Shown in pieces: positions 1 to 14,593 of a stretch of DNA of 64,000 bases (position 1 is its first letter; each line of letters starts with the position of its first letter). A model generated the notes under the pieces. It was given only the letters and a program-made list of their open reading frames with translations, was not told the DNA's origin and ran no database searches. The DNA comes from Urechis unicinctus (lineage: Eukaryota; Annelida; Polychaeta; Xenopneusta; Urechidae): NCBI GenBank assembly GCA_034190875.2, contig CM067356.1, forward strand, positions 30,023,704 to 30,087,703, read 5' to 3'. A program made the position numbers and the translations under genes.

Positions 1-78
1 CATATTCATGTACGAATTAAAAGTTTCTTTTGTTGTCTGTATGATGAAATTTTAATGCTCATCAAATATTATATGCAG

Positions 79-3000
79 CCATTTGTACATCTGTGCTTGT
101 GTAAAGGTACTGCTGATGAGGATCAAGATGGGGAGAATGATGCTGAGGATCCCTACATACCCATCCCTCAGCTCCAGGTGCCTACCACAATGCACCCAGT
201 AAGTCACCTAGCACCTCTCCCTTAAAAAGTATAGTTTTTCGCCTTAGATTGTTATTGAATTATTCCCTATTTCTGCTTGTCAATTTATCCACATGGTGGT
301 CACAATGTATTAAACTGTTGGTAACATGGTGGTGTGATGTATTTCTAGCCGGCCACAATGAAGCAACATGCCATCATAGAGAAAACAGCACTCTTCACCA
401 GCAAACAAGGGGTGCAGATGGAGATTGTTATAAAGACCAAGCAGCAAAACAACCCTCTATTCTCTTTCCTCAACTACGATGACGAGCTGAACGCCTACTA
501 CAGACATGTATTGACTGCCATCAGGAAGGGGAGATATACTCCAAAACCAACGGAAATGAAACGGAGAGACAGTAAGGCTAAACCCACAACGTCCCCGAGT
601 GGTTTGATTGACCAGATTTTTTAGAAAAATTCTGTTTCTTGGTTTTGCTTATGATTTTAACTTTTGTACTTCTTCTCGTGGTAACAGGTGAAGGAGAAGG
701 CTCAGGTTACCTGCATCCCAGTTTAATGAAGCAAACTGAGAATCCTGTAGAAACCGCTGCCTCACGACAGGTATCCAGTCAACTATATGTTAGCTCCATT
801 TAGCATATCTTCGAAGTTACTTACATATGTTCATATACTAGTGTTGGGTAACTTCACGTAATGTGTCTGTTTGCTGTATCTGTTATTTACAGGAGTTTCT
901 CAGTTCTGTTAGCTCAAAGCTGCCAGCAGGACAGATTGCTAACACTCCTTACGCCAAGTTGCTGAGTAACCTCAGTAAGCATAGAGCCTCATCCGAACCA
1001 GCTTTGGCGAGGTAGCTTGCTTTAAGTCATCAGTCCCCCCACATTTCCATTTGAGGTTACAAGTTCCTCATGGTCATTCTCGGCAGAATTAGTATTGCCT
1101 AACATCAGTTTTTCACCCAGAACCAAACATATAAAATATACATCTATAATTACGTATTGAAATACAGCAAAAGTGATATACTGCTATATTGAAAACAATT
1201 CTTTACAATACTGCAGGTAAACAAAGTTATGTACCAATGAGGCAATATTTATGACTGACTGTCTTAAAAATAAACTTGTTTCTTTTGCAGTTCTGCAAAA
1301 GCCAATGTGTTGACAGGAAATGGTCATTCCTCTTCCCAATACAGGTAATATACTGTCTGTGTAGAATATAAACTAGGTAAACATGTTGTAATGGAAAAGA
1401 ACACTTAATTGAATACATTTCTTTTCAGCGTTGCTGATGGGAGAGGTGAAGATGATGAGGAGGAGGATGGAGAATTCACCACAGCACCAGGACAACCTCC
1501 CCCACCAGGCATGGGTCCACCTGAACCACTACCAGCTCAGCCCCTTCAACCAATGCCCATGCATTCACACAGGTAAATGAACCCATCTTCTCTACTTCTG
1601 TAGTAAAATGTTTCATCAACCTACACACACACAGTGCTACTACTACCACTACTGCCGCCACCATCCCAAACCATGTCTACTTTTTGTATGCCAATTATTC
1701 TGGTAACTGAAGGCTGTCCAAGCTGCCATTTAATATTGCACGGGCAGTTCTGCCAGAGGTGGCTCACTCTGACTGGCTATGCAGCTAGCAATTCCAGCAT
1801 ACCTACTGTAAGTTGGCGCTACCGTAAAATCTACGAAAGCAACTTTTTATCTAACACATAGAGGCTTATGTTGAAGAAATGGAGACATCTTCTTGGTTGA
1901 GGAGACCAGGCCCCCATATATATACCAGAAATGTCTTTGTGGTGTTGAAATAAGAGTAATGACAAGCAGGGGCCTGTACACAGTTGCCTTGTTCACATGT
2001 TTTGTTGGGAGTCAGCCCTTTTAGCATGGTGCTTTGGTTCCCCTCGCCCTCATTAAACATACCTCAGAACGTTGCCTTGCCTATTCACAATTATGCTTGT
2101 ATCTTGTTGAATACAACTGAACTTGACCTTCTACATGTCTGACAGCAATTTGGATGATTTGGAAGTACATACCCCGTCCATCATCCCTCCACCCCCATCT
2201 GCCCGCCCCATGGTTGACCGCATGGCCGAGTATGTCGCTCGCAACGGACCTGAATTTGAAATCATTGTACGGGTCAAACGTGACGATAAGTTCCAGTTTC
2301 TGGAAACTTGGCACCCATACCATGCTTACTACAATTTCAAGAAAGAAAGCCTCATCAAGGTATATTGATAATTATTTTATGCAAATTTTAGTTATTTTAC
2401 TTATATATTTCACAACAGCATGATTGTGATTGATACATTAGGTCAACAATCATTCGTTTTCCATTGTTTATAATCAGGAGATGAAGAAAGCAAATGGTGA
2501 GGATGAAGATGAGACCAAACAAGATGATGATGCTGACAGCAACTCTAACAAAGCAGTCAGCTTTAGCATCAAGACTAAGGAAGCTGAGAATAACAGTAAC
2601 ATTAGCTCTCGGCCAACAGCCCTGCCGTACGAAAGCAGTGAAGATGAAGATGAAAGCGATGGTATGGCAAGATCAAATATTATCATAGATGGTTTAGTTT
2701 AAAATACAGCTTCCTGGTATGAGGTTAAGGTTTGAGTGAAGATATACCCTTCTGAAAGGCTTTGATTTGCTCTATAAATCTTTCAGGGACACCCAAGAAA
2801 TCGTCCTCTCAGTGTTCTCCAAGCACAGCACAAGCAGCACCAGTGACCCAGATGGTACCAGTTTCTCGCACTGCCAGTCCTTTGGCGGAGGTCAAATCTG
2901 GGAAATTACCAAGTGCCGAAGACAAGTTCAGAGATCGTATTTCTGCTGCTGCTCGAGAAAAACTGGCTCTAGCCGGAAAAGAAAAACAGGTGCAGGCTGA

Positions 3001-4699
3001 GAGGAAAAGGAAAGCAGCATTATTTATCAGCATGTTGAACCGTGCTAAAGTTGCCTCAGTTGCAGGGAGTGGTGCAGCACATGCCCCTGAGTCTGGTAGG
3101 TCGTGTTAGCTCCTGAAGTACAGTGAATTATGTGGATGAAAATTATGCACTGATTGTTTTTTTATGTACCAACAGCTAGTCCGAGTTCACCAGCTGCTGC
3201 ACTGGAAAATCCTCCTAGCCCAACCCCATCATCCTCGAATCAAAGTCCTGTCCCTTATTCGCCTGTTGCCATGGACACTGAGGTCATCAGAACTGCCACA
3301 TCACGATCTTGTTCAAAATCCCCCAAACCACTTGTTGGTCCCATTCCCAGACCAGCAAGCCCAGTCAGGTCAGTTAGCATTTTTGTTCACCCACTATTAT
3401 CATAATGTAAAAATGGATTCTTTTATAGTCTTTACTGTTGTTACTTTTGCAGAAGGGATGCATCGTCAGCCTCAATTACACAATTATCAAGGCAGTCTTC
3501 TAGAAGTAGGTCAAGGTCAAGATCAGGCTCAAAAAGGTCACGGAAATCACCAGTACATTCCAGAAGAAGGTCACCTAGTCATCCTAAAAAAAAAAGTAGC
3601 AGGAGAAGATCTCGGTCAAAATCACGGAAATCCACTCGCAGAAGACGACGATCAGGCTCCAGGCATAGGTCAAGGTCACATCACCAACGGTCCAAGCGTT
3701 CTCGGTCACGTTCTCCAAGGAGACACTCAAGGTCTTCCAAATCAAAGCGTAAACGGAGAGAAAGGTCTCGTTCACGGTGGGTTTTTATTCCTGATGTAGT
3801 AAGTAATTGAAGCCATGTGTTCTTGCCATGTTACTACTTTGTGTAAATAGAGGACAATGGAATTGTTTTTTTGCATCTGTGCATTTTTATTTACCCATTG
3901 TTATTGCTCAGCAGAAAGGCTGTCATCCTTGTAAATTATTTGCCTTGTAAATTATTGTGTCCAGGTCTCCGAAACGCAAGCCTAAATTTGTTGCCATTCC
4001 TGAATTATCAGAAAATACTCCCTCTAAACAGGTGGTGGAGTTGAGCCCATCTTCGTCTGATGATAACATCAGTCATACCTCATCTCAAAACCAGGTTACC
4101 GCTGAGAGGTATGCTCACATTGCATGCACGTTACACTTGACATTTATTGCTTGGAAATCTGGATTTTTAAAGCTTGTCATTTGAAAATGTCATCTAATGA
4201 AGATATTATCAGATGATAACCCTCCGCACCTTCATTATTGCTATTTTTTAACTGTTGATCACATCTGATCATAGGTCTGAGTCTGTTCACGAGAACTGGT
4301 CGTCTGGCTCAGATGATGGTGATACCGAAGCCAGACGGGTTGAAGTCTGCCCTTTACCTCCTGGAGGCATGGCAACAACTGCAGCATTAGAGCCTGTAGC
4401 AGCTGCTACTTCATTGTACCCTCCCCCTCCAGCGTCTACCACTGTTTCATCAGTATGTCATTCCATGGTTTTTCTAGATTCTCGTATTCTATTCAATTGA
4501 CAGAATTGCTTATGCTGTGAATGATAATTTGTGTGACGTTTATTTGAAGGACTTGATGAGTCGAGTGCGGGCCATGCTGAAAGCTAGTCGCCAGACTGTT
4601 CTGCAGGAAGAGAAGATGGAGCTACAGATACTTACTCCACCTGGCATCACAGTTAGTGCTGAGGAAGGCGAGGAGTCCAGTAGCAGCTCAGTTTCTTGA
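79..4699 (+). CDS. SFSWAP: SFSWAP (suppressor of white-apricot) splicing regulator, 5' partial
   Basis: Nuclear SR-related regulator of alternative splicing that in other animals autoregulates its own introns. Exons by GT-AG and phase: about 79-198, 349-571, 688-770, 893-1011, 1291-1344, 1429-1572, 2146-2359, 2478-2661, 2787-3095, 3176-3368, 3453-3776, 3965-4108, 4275-4452 and 4550-4699. They total 2439 nt with no internal stop. Exon 349-571 carries SURP1 (HAIIEKTA, then FLNYDDELNAYY). Exon 2146-2359 carries SURP2 (DRMAEYVARNGPEFE, FLETWHPYHAYYNFK). YLHPSL in exon 688-770 matches the vertebrate linker. Exon 2787-3095 has the conserved basic helix ending AERKRKAALF. Exon 3453-3776 is an Arg/Ser-rich RS domain. 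The last exon has VRAMLKASR, as in vertebrate C-termini. The N-terminal DRY_EERY domain lies upstream of the window. The first exon boundary is the least certain. Confidence 0.93.
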
Positions 4700-5251
4700 T
4701 ACCATAGGAATGTTATGAGGATCTTCTGTCTGTGTTGATCAGCCAGAACATTGGCCCCTGATAGGGAACTCCATGGAATGATGGTGACAACATAGAATAG
4801 GCTGTATGGTTCCCATTGAATCTCAGTGCAAAGAAGACTTCTGATCAGTTGTTTATGAGAGATATGTAGCTGTTACTTGTATGAAATACCCTTTGTCTGC
4901 CTGATTGTGAACAAATATTTTGTCGTTACAGCAGCTTTGCATTTGGAAAATACTGTTGCCTGCACAACCATATTGGTGTTACTATGTTTTGTACATGTAT
5001 TGTTTTGGGGAGACATGGTTGAGGAATTGTATGTATGGGTCTGTAATTTGCAAATGCATTTGTGGTGCAGTGGATCATGGTTGTCTGTGTGTATGAATGT
5101 GAAATGATTTGATGGTGACTTATCGGATACCAAAAAACTTGAGTGTTCTTAATTTGAAAATGTGGAAATGGCAAACAAGCATAAAGGATCACAACATTTG
5201 ATGAAGCAACTGATATTTTGCTCATTTGATTTAGTTTACTGGCTTGAGACT

Positions 5252-5257
5252 AATAAA
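5252..5257 (+). terminator. Poly(A) signal of SFSWAP
   Basis: AATAAA lies 553 bp after the SFSWAP stop, in AT-rich 3'-UTR-like sequence and about 650 bp before the next gene's start codon. It is the first canonical hexamer in a sensible place. The intergenic stretch 5260-5800 shows no other gene. Confidence 0.6.
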
Positions 5258-5911
5258 CTTTATTTCTTTGACTTTGGTGCTATTTTACCCGCTATGAAAA
5301 TAAGAAAGTGTGGGTTTTGCTTTTGATGCATTAGTTAATGAAATTACTCTTTGCATGGGTTTAAAGATTAATGTGTGGCTGGAGTTTAATGGTCTTTATT
5401 TAAGGTACCAAAATATATTACTAATTTGATTAGTTATGGAAGTGAGATTCTTGGTTTTATATGTGTTAAGAAGATCCATTTGCAGACCTCTGGACAGTTA
5501 CTCGACTTAGAGAAAGTGTCATTATCGCATTGCGCATCTTGTTTAGAATGTGCATCCAATTGTGATTAAACGGAACATATCGTTATTTTCGGGTGATTCG
5601 ATTCACCAAACTTTAGTGCTTCGGTAAGCCTCGATATATGCGATGGCTTTCATTGTGCTGTTCTCACATGCGCGGCAATCTGCCGAATGAGCTATCGATC
5701 ATTGCGCCATCTGGCGAATATGAGGGCATAGGTTTGATATCCCACAATGCATCGCCTTCTTCCATATTGGTTACAACGCAAACTGTTTATGTGATACGAC
5801 TTTGAAGGCTGGTGTCATTTGTTTCATTTAAATCCTGAGATAATCGAGCATAGTCAACAGACCACAGGAGGTTTTAGGTATAGTTCGGTTCACTTCTTTA
5901 CCAACACGAGA

Positions 5912-8900
5912 ATGAGTGCGAATCAAAGAAACGCAAATAATCCAACCGGGAAAAAGAAAGGTGGTGGTTTCCTAGCACGCCAAGCCAAGGCAAAGAAAGG
6001 GACAATCACTGAAGAGGAGTTACTGCAAAAAAATAACGTCTGTCCTGATGATGTTAATAGGTTACACTGCATAACGGAAAGTGAGTAGTCGAATGCATGT
6101 TATCTACGATTTTCTTGTTTTGGTTGTGTCTCGAAATGAACTGTAGGAATTAGGGATTCGCTCGGTATCATCAGATCATTGTTATTGACAAGTTGTTGGT
6201 GACAAAACTGCTACGAAAATATACGTACGATTAATCCATTGTTAACTTGTTTGAGACAATGCCCACAGTAATGCAAGACATTTAGCCCCTAAGCCAAGGT
6301 CATGTCAGAGCCTTGTTTGATTCGGAGTTGTGGAGTCTATTTTGTATATGTTCATCTTAATTCATGTTTGTACAGGGTAACCATTCTATCTAACAGTAAC
6401 AGTACAACGATAAGGTCTCTTTCTGGCTCTTATTTCGCAGTAACTCCAATATTTTGTATGTAAACAAAAAAAACATTAAAATCCTTTTGAAAATGCTCCA
6501 CAGGTACTGTTCATGAGGATTATTCTTAATTTATGCTCATCAGAACCATGTTAAGCTGGGAAGTTTATGCGCTCATTACATGTTAAGGTACTGTTATTGT
6601 AGCGAAGCAAAAAAGAAATACATTGGGTCAGTATATAAAGAATGCACCACTGGATGCATTTTTAATCACCCCAACAAGTCCCCTAAGTACCACTTATGTT
6701 TGATGGATGCTCCACGCTAGAGGAGGTCAATGATGCATTGGAACTGGTGGATAATCTTTCCCAAGGAGTAAATTGGGGATAGGACTGGTAACAGGCACTT
6801 AAGTCATACCCTGAGTGCTACCAACCACACAAACAGCATTTTGTTACAAATCAGGCAGCATTTTTAAAGAACAATTAAGAGGTTCCTGTCACGCATACTT
6901 GAATAGTTACTTGCATTGTCTCTTTAGAAAGTCTCAAAGCATTTCCTTAGCGACTCATATAAGGTCTTACTAGTACTACACATGCAGATTGAGTTATTTT
7001 CACACATTTCAACTGTCATTGACAGAATGGCTACTCCAGGTGAATTGGGTGGGGGGGGGAGAACATTTATTGTACAATGCTGCTTTCTAGCATTGTGCGG
7101 TGGAATATGCATGGGTTATTATTAACAGAGCTGCCATGCAAGCATCATGTAATCATAGCAGGTGCTTGATCACTTTCAGTTTGGTTAGCCCTTTTGTCAA
7201 ATGAGAGACCAGCTGATAACATAATTAAGTAGCTGATTTTGGCTGGTGCAAAATCATGTCACTGACCTTCTGTATACAGTATGTGACCTTGATGACATGG
7301 TCATCTTCCTTCATAGAATTTTTGGACCAGATTTCAAAACAAAAAGGGGAATTTGACTTAACTGCAAGACAATATAACTGGTAATTCTCACAGTTGTTAT
7401 ATTGGAATAAGGGTTTACAATCTTCTTGAGTATTCTGGGTCCCCTAATTAAATATTACATTTGTATACTTCTTGGTGTATTGTCAGAAGGCACTTGCATT
7501 ATGTCGGTATCAGGGTGGGTGTTCAAAATGTTAAGTGTCCATGTCAATGTGGATTGAAACAAATGCATAAGGCTATTTGAATGCCATACAAATTATGCAG
7601 CCCTTGTATTGATCATTGCCAACCTAGATGACATAAACTTTCAACGTTTGCATTGCCTGCTTCAATTACCGACCCATACAAACATGTTATGGAGCAGCCT
7701 TTGGCTTGCATATCGAACATAGGCTTGTTTACCCCAACCCACTTTATAACAGTGATTAGTTAAATTATGCATGGGGATTTCTGTGAATGCTGTTACGTTT
7801 AGTTTCTATTACTGGTCAATATGATGGATGGTGTCTGCCTTCGGCTTACATATTGTTCCATGGCGCATTGGTATAGTCTATCTGGCAATGTGGGGGAAAA
7901 CAGTGACTGACATGGAATGGATAATTATGTGTGTATGTGATGAGCTATTCCAACGTATCTCCAGTTTGTTGTAAATGCTGACTAACTCGTGAATGGGACA
8001 AACTCGCATCTAATAACAGACGATCGCACCTACCGAAGGAAGTTATCTTGCAATGTCCTAATTAGGGCATTTTCTTGTTAAAAAGGGATGTTGATTAGCA
8101 GTTTCTCTGCGTGAAATATGATCATTAGTCTGTAGCGTGGTAAACAGTTGAGTATTACTACGATAGATGGTTTGACTCGCCATGTAGCAAGTATAATACC
8201 GTCCGACCTGGGCTAGAATAAGTAGACGGCGCTGAGCATGCTGTTGCTATGACCATGTGACTGCGTAGATCAGCGAATCATTTGCACCGAAACCCGTGGT
8301 GTGTGTCCGCGAGGGGGACAGCTGCAGGTGTACGTTTCCTGGCACCAGCTCACGCGGCTCAGCATTGCTGCATCTGTTGGCCAGTTGTTCGCACACATAT
8401 ACTGTTACAGCGATACTTCCTGTGAATAGCCTTGCATTATTGACAAATTGACGGGCATCGAATCGCCCTGGTAATGACTGCACAATTAAAATTACCTGGT
8501 GCAAATTATGTTTAGCCCTACAAGACGTCTGAGTAGACCGGAGCTAAGTTATGTTGGGCTCTCCCGCGACTAAGAAGCCTCATTGCGTGCTGCAATGACT
8601 CAGTGTCGCTCGAACAAGTTGATGAGACTAATCGTGCCCGTTTGATGATGTGACGTCAGATTGCTGGCAATGCCAAAGGGTAATAGTGGGATGATCTCGG
8701 TGCCGTGTTGAGAGGGTGGGTGGGGTGTGTAACTGTAATGCCGCCGTTCCAGATGTCGGCCTCATTATCGCCACTCGACGGTGGTGGCTAATGGTAATAA
8801 CAGCCTTCTCTTTGACATTTGTAGTTTGCAGTGAGATGTTTCGGAGGTCTCTTTCCACGAGTATATATGGTGTTAGGGACCTATGTACCTGATATGACTG

Positions 8901-11900
8901 TTGTTAATAACTCTGGCGGGTGCAGCTCAATATTGACAACTGTCCGGCCTGCCAAATATCGACTGGATATATCAACCAACCATGAGCAGTCTTTAGGTAT
9001 TGATTTGGAGAGATTGAATAAACCATGGTCGTGGACCCGCCGCGCGTGTAGGTTCAACCGGATATCTCTAGCGGGCACCACGTGTGATACTAGAACCGTC
9101 ACTGCGTTATATGCGGCTTTGGATGTGACATAGCAATTTGCGACAAATGATGAGTAGCCAAATATGTGCGCCAATCAAAGTAATCGAACAGTATTTATTC
9201 GCCATTGTATGTTATGACCAGATGTCATGCGCATTACCGTTACGGCAAATACTGACACATCAAACGCGGTATCTATGACCATAAGATCACACCACTTATA
9301 GTTCAAAAAACATGACAGAGTGATATGTCTGTCATAACGTTAGTATGAAAAGGCCAATTTGTATATGGCATCTACATCCCTATGCATCACAGGTGTGAAG
9401 TCAGTGCTTTTGCGTTTCATCTATAATTGATAAGCATTTAAATTGGATTATGTTGACTGTCCAAACGCAGCAAAGCTCACACCAAGAGCATCTGGTGAGA
9501 TTGATTGCAATTCAATGTTAACACCTGATTGCCAGATTGATCCAGTCGTTGTATCTTATTTAGGGTATAGTACTACAAAGTGATGTCGTCATAATCCCAT
9601 GATGTCGGCCGCAAAAATCGCGGATCCGACCATAGCATCTTTACAAGACGGCCCTTGGATTTGGAAATGTTTCAATCATCATATGTCATATCCCCGGTGA
9701 TTCTTTAAATAACCAAGTAAGATTGTTATTTATGTAGTCACCAGAGACATTGCGTTTGGACCGTTATCAGCGATGTGACGTCACAGTGTATCCCTATTGA
9801 CAAACTGGATAGGCTGCTCTTAACGCAGATTGCTCGCGAGTCGACTGATGCAGTTGATCGTGGATTAGGCAAGTTACCTCGCCTCTGCTGATGGTTGACG
9901 ACCTCAGTAGAGGCTGTGAAAGATCATCAGCTGTGAACGGAGCGGACGCTCTAGTAGGCGAACGATCTGGGCTGTTTATACGGCTTGTTGAAGGTGGGAA
10001 CGGCCATAAGGAAAACCTCCATGTTAAATAACAGTACTCGTATGTTTCTCAAACCAAGGTGATATGTGTATGCGTGACTAGACTGTAGGAATTCGTCGGA
10101 TAGGGTAAAGAACATGGGGACATTGTTACCGAGAGACGGCAAGCGCTCAACGTGACGTTAACTTGTTCACTCCCCGAACTGACCATAACTTTGTTCCCAT
10201 CTTCGGAAAATAATGGAATCACTTTAAAGAATAGTAATTGAAAAAGGTTCGGGCCGATCAGCAAGTAGGCGATTGGCTTGCGATCGCTGTCCTGGCGAGG
10301 TAGTTGGGTCGGGCATGCGTACAGGCCCGGGTACCAGTCATTGGGTGTTAATTGTAGCACTATGAACGCCGACTGAAACATCGTCAAGTGTCAATTAATT
10401 ATTATGGTCAACATTATCACACAATTGCTGTGAATTAACGCCTGTGGTGATATTGAACGAAAAACTGGTTTCTTATCATTCAACCAAAGCAAACGATCAG
10501 GTCTAGTTGTTGGGTTTCCGGGTGTGGTAAATTCCTGTGACACACTTACCTGAATAACGCGCTGTGTTTGTGTCACTGCCGTTCAAACTCGCGATTCCAG
10601 GCTCCCTCTACGAGCGCGCCTGTAGTTAGGAGGTCTGGTTATTGTAAGTTATTATCGTATGAATGTGTTACCTACAATCCGAATCTGACTAACAACGTGT
10701 AAAAGGGGATAGGTTTATTATTCCATCATGATTCGACTTGAATTGCGTTCGCGGCCCGTCAGCGAGCGAAACAGCCAAACGTTGTTTGTCGCGCGACGTA
10801 AATACAAATTCTCCGTCAATAATTTCTTAAGAGCATTTGGAACTCATTTTCAGCAAATTTGCCCTAGGAAGACGGATAATCGCCGAGTCTTTAGTAGATT
10901 GGGTTTTCTCTTGATCGCATACAGTCTTTAACTACACAAGGCTCAGTATTTATAATCTCCGAAGCGCTTCACCTTACTCCTTAGCTCTTTCGAACTAAGT
11001 ACGGGAGTGATGCATGCACTCCCTCTTAAGGTGATAAATAGAACCTGACGTTTGTCTTTTGGGCTACTTCACCTGCGGGATTGTACTATCTCGTGGTTGT
11101 TTTCTAGTAGCCCGTCAACCCCCCCACTTCCTGTCATCTCCCCACCCACACCTCATTCAAGTCCTTCCTGTGCTAACCCGGTTACGTATGGTTTATTGTC
11201 ATCATCGTTGCTCTTACATAGCTATATCACGTACTTAACGATATGGAATATTTCAGCTTCGCACATCGTCACCGAACAAGTCGTCGCTTGCTTCAGGTCA
11301 TAGACAGTGCTGGATGATCGAACACTGAACCCCAGTGGTTGTCTGACCATAGCCTCTATTAAGCCCAATTATTTTGACACTTGCACCGCTCGGAGGGTTT
11401 ATGTAGAAGGTGAATTGCAGCTATGGTTGCTTCACCAATCCGACACTAATGGCCCATCTCTATCATTCACCCCACCATGGTCAGTCACCACCACCAGTTA
11501 CCCCATCACCGCCAGTCACCTCACCACCACCAGTCACCTCACCACCACCAGTCACCCCACCACCGTACACAGTCACCCCACCACCGTCAGTCACACTGCC
11601 AGTCACCCCATCACCACCAGTCAACCCACCACCGTACACAGTCACCCCACCACCGTCAGTCACACTGCCAGTCACCCATCACCACCAGTCAACCCACCAA
11701 CGCCAATCACCTCACCACCGCCAGTCATCCCACCACCGTACAAAGTCACCCCACAACAATACACAGGCACCCCACCACCGCCAGTCACACTGCCAGTCAC
11801 CCCACCACCACCAGTCACCCCACCACCGCCAGTCACCCCACCACCGTACACAGTCACCCCACCACAGTACACAGTCACCCCATCACCACAAGTCACCCCA

Positions 11901-14593
11901 CCACCATACACAGTCACACCACCACCACCAGTCTCTCCTGGCAACAAACAGGACAGACATGATAATTAAATAATATACATTGCATTTTCCATAATGTATG
12001 AAATTAGACAGAGTGGTAGAAATCCATGTGAATACAGAACCATCGCTGTCAATTGTTGTTGTATTGGCTGTTATAAACCTACTAAATGATGGATGTACAT
12101 TGCTGTATATCTATGGGAGGCTTGTTTAGTGTGTGCATATCATGGACGTTGGTGGATTTTGTTTACAGAGTACCTATGTCCGCCAGAAGCCAATGTGTTC
12201 AGTATTGATTTCACCCGCTTCAAGCTGCGAGACATGGACACGAATACTGTGTTGTTTGAAGTAGCCAAGCCCGAGTCTCTTTCGCAAGGTGAGTCTGCCA
12301 TAATGCTGTGGATTTGCCCTGGATTAGCCACCTTAGGTCACAGTGTCCGTTATAACCCACCATACAATGTGCAATGCAACTGTAGTTGTAGGCGTACTGT
12401 AATTAGCTAGGCCTCTGTGTAATGGAGGGATTGTGCAACTGTTGAAATTTGATTGACCGGTAATACAGTCATGAGATTGAAACGGGCAGACGTAACAAAA
12501 TATAGGTTCATCAGCTTTATCTGTGTCTTACTGAAGAATGCACGGCAGATATAGAATGCAGATAATGAGTTGCTAGCTTAATATCCCCACCCCACCCCCT
12601 GTATGACCCACCCCCTGTATGACCTACCCCCTGTATGACCCACCCCCTGTATGACCCATCCCTATATGACCCACCCCTGACCTACCCCTTTATGACACAC
12701 CCCTGTACCCCTGTATGACCCACCCCTGTATGACCCACCCCTTTTACATGTGTGCACCAGGTGACGAGGAGCATGAAGAGACAGAGCAGGAGGAGACAGA
12801 TCCTAACGCTGGACGTTTTGTCCGCTACCAATTCACCCCTCACTTCCTTAAGCTCAAGACTGTCGGTGCCACGTGAGTTACTTTTATCATGGTGTATGTT
12901 GGCTGCATTTTGCAGCTTGTATGGTTCCACTGCTTCACTGGTGTGTTGATCTCAAGATGGTAAGCAGGTTGATCAATTACAGGATCATGTCTTATAACCA
13001 ATTACATTTATACAGAGTTCAGGAAAGAATTTCAGACCTAACAGGACCAGTGTCCTGTAAAGTGCCCAAATGTTACAGGACCAGGAATTTTTTTACAGGA
13101 CCGAATTAAAATCAATCATTTTGCACAAAGTCTCAAGATTGATGGTTAGCATAAGAAGAAAACACAGTATTTTTTAGGGTAAAATTAGTTTATTGTCAAC
13201 ATTAGAATTTAAATAAAATATATATGTATGCATAGGACATCATGATCAGGAGCTTCAGCTGGCTGCAAATTCATTATTATCATCATGTGGTCCACTCACT
13301 TGAAAGCTGTACAGAACATTTAGCCATCTTTATATTCTAACCATGGTCTACCCCCCTCCCATGTATTTGGATATTTTCTAGGTTTTTTTCATTTCTTCTT
13401 TTTTTACTCCTCCCAGGCCTTGCCCCCTCCTTGTACCGCAGCAGCCCCAACATGTAACAGGCCGGGAAAATCGCAGTTCTCCAGCGAAGCACAAAACCCG
13501 CTTAAACCTCTCTACTAATAATAGCCTAAATTTAGAAAACGAAAACACAACTTTCGCTCTCCCCAACCGCTTGCCAGTGCTCACTGTTCCGGTCACTTGT
13601 TTGATTCGTAAAAGTGGGTCCTTACTATAGATTTCGCGTAACTATTATTCTTTGGATATGTTCGGCAAAACGAAACGGCGACGCTGGTTTCAAAAATGCC
13701 TATTCAATCGGTATTTCTCTATTTTTGCAACATAATTGACGAAATAAACTGTCGGACACAATTACCGATGGAAATGGCTTTATTTACCAGACCAAAGTGA
13801 AAAATACCGGACATGTCGGTGGTCCGACGGTCTTTCCTGAACTCTGTTTATATGTACTTGATTTAGTCCTACCTGTTCCTGAATATAACATGTCTGTACT
13901 CTCAAATGATCCACTTAAACAACAAGGAACTATCTTTATCGATTGTCGGAGCTTTACAACTATTAACAAATTTCCTCGACTTGACATAATAGAGGGCAGA
14001 AATTGGATCATCTGCTTCGATCACACTTGTGCAGCCAATTTGACTTGCTTGGTATTGTTGCAGATACTGTTGTGGAAAGTTACAAGTTGTGAGATTGTGC
14101 CCTTTATGTGTGTGATAGCGTGGAGTTCACGGTGGGAGAGATGGCCGTTAACAAGTTCCGCATGATAGAACGACACTACTACAAAGACAGATGCCTTAAG
14201 AGCTTTGACTTTGAGTTTGGTTTCTGCATACCCAACAGCAAAAACACTGTCGAGCATATATACGAGTTCCCTGAATTAACTCCTGAAGAAAGTAAGTTTG
14301 CTTTCCAATTATGTGATAATATAGGACCATAACGGGTTAAAATGGCCATCTGATTGCCCATAATTGTAGTTTTGATTGTTAAATTCACCCGTTGATTTAT
14401 TGGATGTGTTAGTAAAGAAGCTGGTTACTGAGTCATCATCCCTATCTGTATCAATATGTGTACTGTTGCAGTTCAAGATATGATTGACCATCCGTACGAT
14501 ACACAGTCAGATAGCTTCTACTTCGTCGACGACAAACTGATCATGCACAACAAGGCTGACTACGCTTATGACGGAGGCCTTCAGCATGCATAA
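5912..14593 (+). CDS. UNC119: UNC119 lipid-binding chaperone (UNC119A/B homologue)
   Basis: Immunoglobulin-like beta-sandwich protein of the PDE6-delta/UNC119 family, which solubilises N-myristoylated cargo and delivers it to cilia and membranes. Exons: 5912-6080, 12169-12288, 12761-12872, 14119-14291 and 14472-14593. These give 696 nt (231 codons plus stop), close to the usual 240 residues, with correct phases throughout. Diagnostic stretches: [18 protein letters not shown] and [11 protein letters not shown] (exon 2), [14 protein letters not shown] (exon 3), FRMIERHYY and [17 protein letters not shown] (exon 4), [17 protein letters not shown] and MHNKADY (exon 5). The start was chosen at [10 protein letters not shown] because it opens the Lys/Gly-rich N-terminus typical of the family. 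An upstream in-frame ATG at 5819 is possible. Exon 3 has an acidic insert ([11 protein letters not shown]) before the conserved DPNAG. Confidence 0.95.
6081..12168 (+). other. UNC119 intron 1, long and mostly featureless
   Basis: A 6.1-kb intron with donor GTGAGT and acceptor TTTACAG. Open frames inside it are short and show no recognisable domain. The only clear structure is the minisatellite at about 11470-11935. I see no mobile element with recognisable ends in it. Confidence 0.7.
11470..11935. repeat. Minisatellite of CAGTCACCCCACCACC-like units
   Basis: About 460 bp of imperfect 15-16-bp units (CAGTCACCCCACCACC and variants with CGTACA or CAGTACA). It is open in several frames, giving low-complexity Pro/Thr/Val or His/Gln/Ser peptides on + and Gly/Val-rich ones on -. 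It lies in UNC119 intron 1, 230 bp before exon 2. The open frames reflect the repeat composition and are not evidence of a gene. Confidence 0.9.
12588..12745. repeat. Short minisatellite (CACCCCCTGTATGACC)
   Basis: About ten imperfect 14-16-bp units of CCACCCCCTGTATGAC fill the 3' end of UNC119 intron 2. They stop 15-20 bp before the acceptor of exon 3 at 12761, so the repeat lies where a polypyrimidine tract and branch point are expected. Confidence 0.88.

Noticed and set aside
3164..3799. 211-codon plus-strand open frame over the SFSWAP RS-domain exons
   Set aside because: It runs through two introns out of phase. The RS domain is encoded in another frame with matching splice phases.
8247..9174. 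Overlapping 75-100-codon frames in UNC119 intron 1 as a nested gene
   Set aside because: No domain, no splice logic, and frames are open on both strands in equal measure.
11307..11973. Overlapping open frames of 160-220 codons (Pro/Thr/Val-rich or His/Gln/Ser-rich) in UNC119 intron 1
   Set aside because: They exist in several frames at once over a simple minisatellite, with no splice or domain support.
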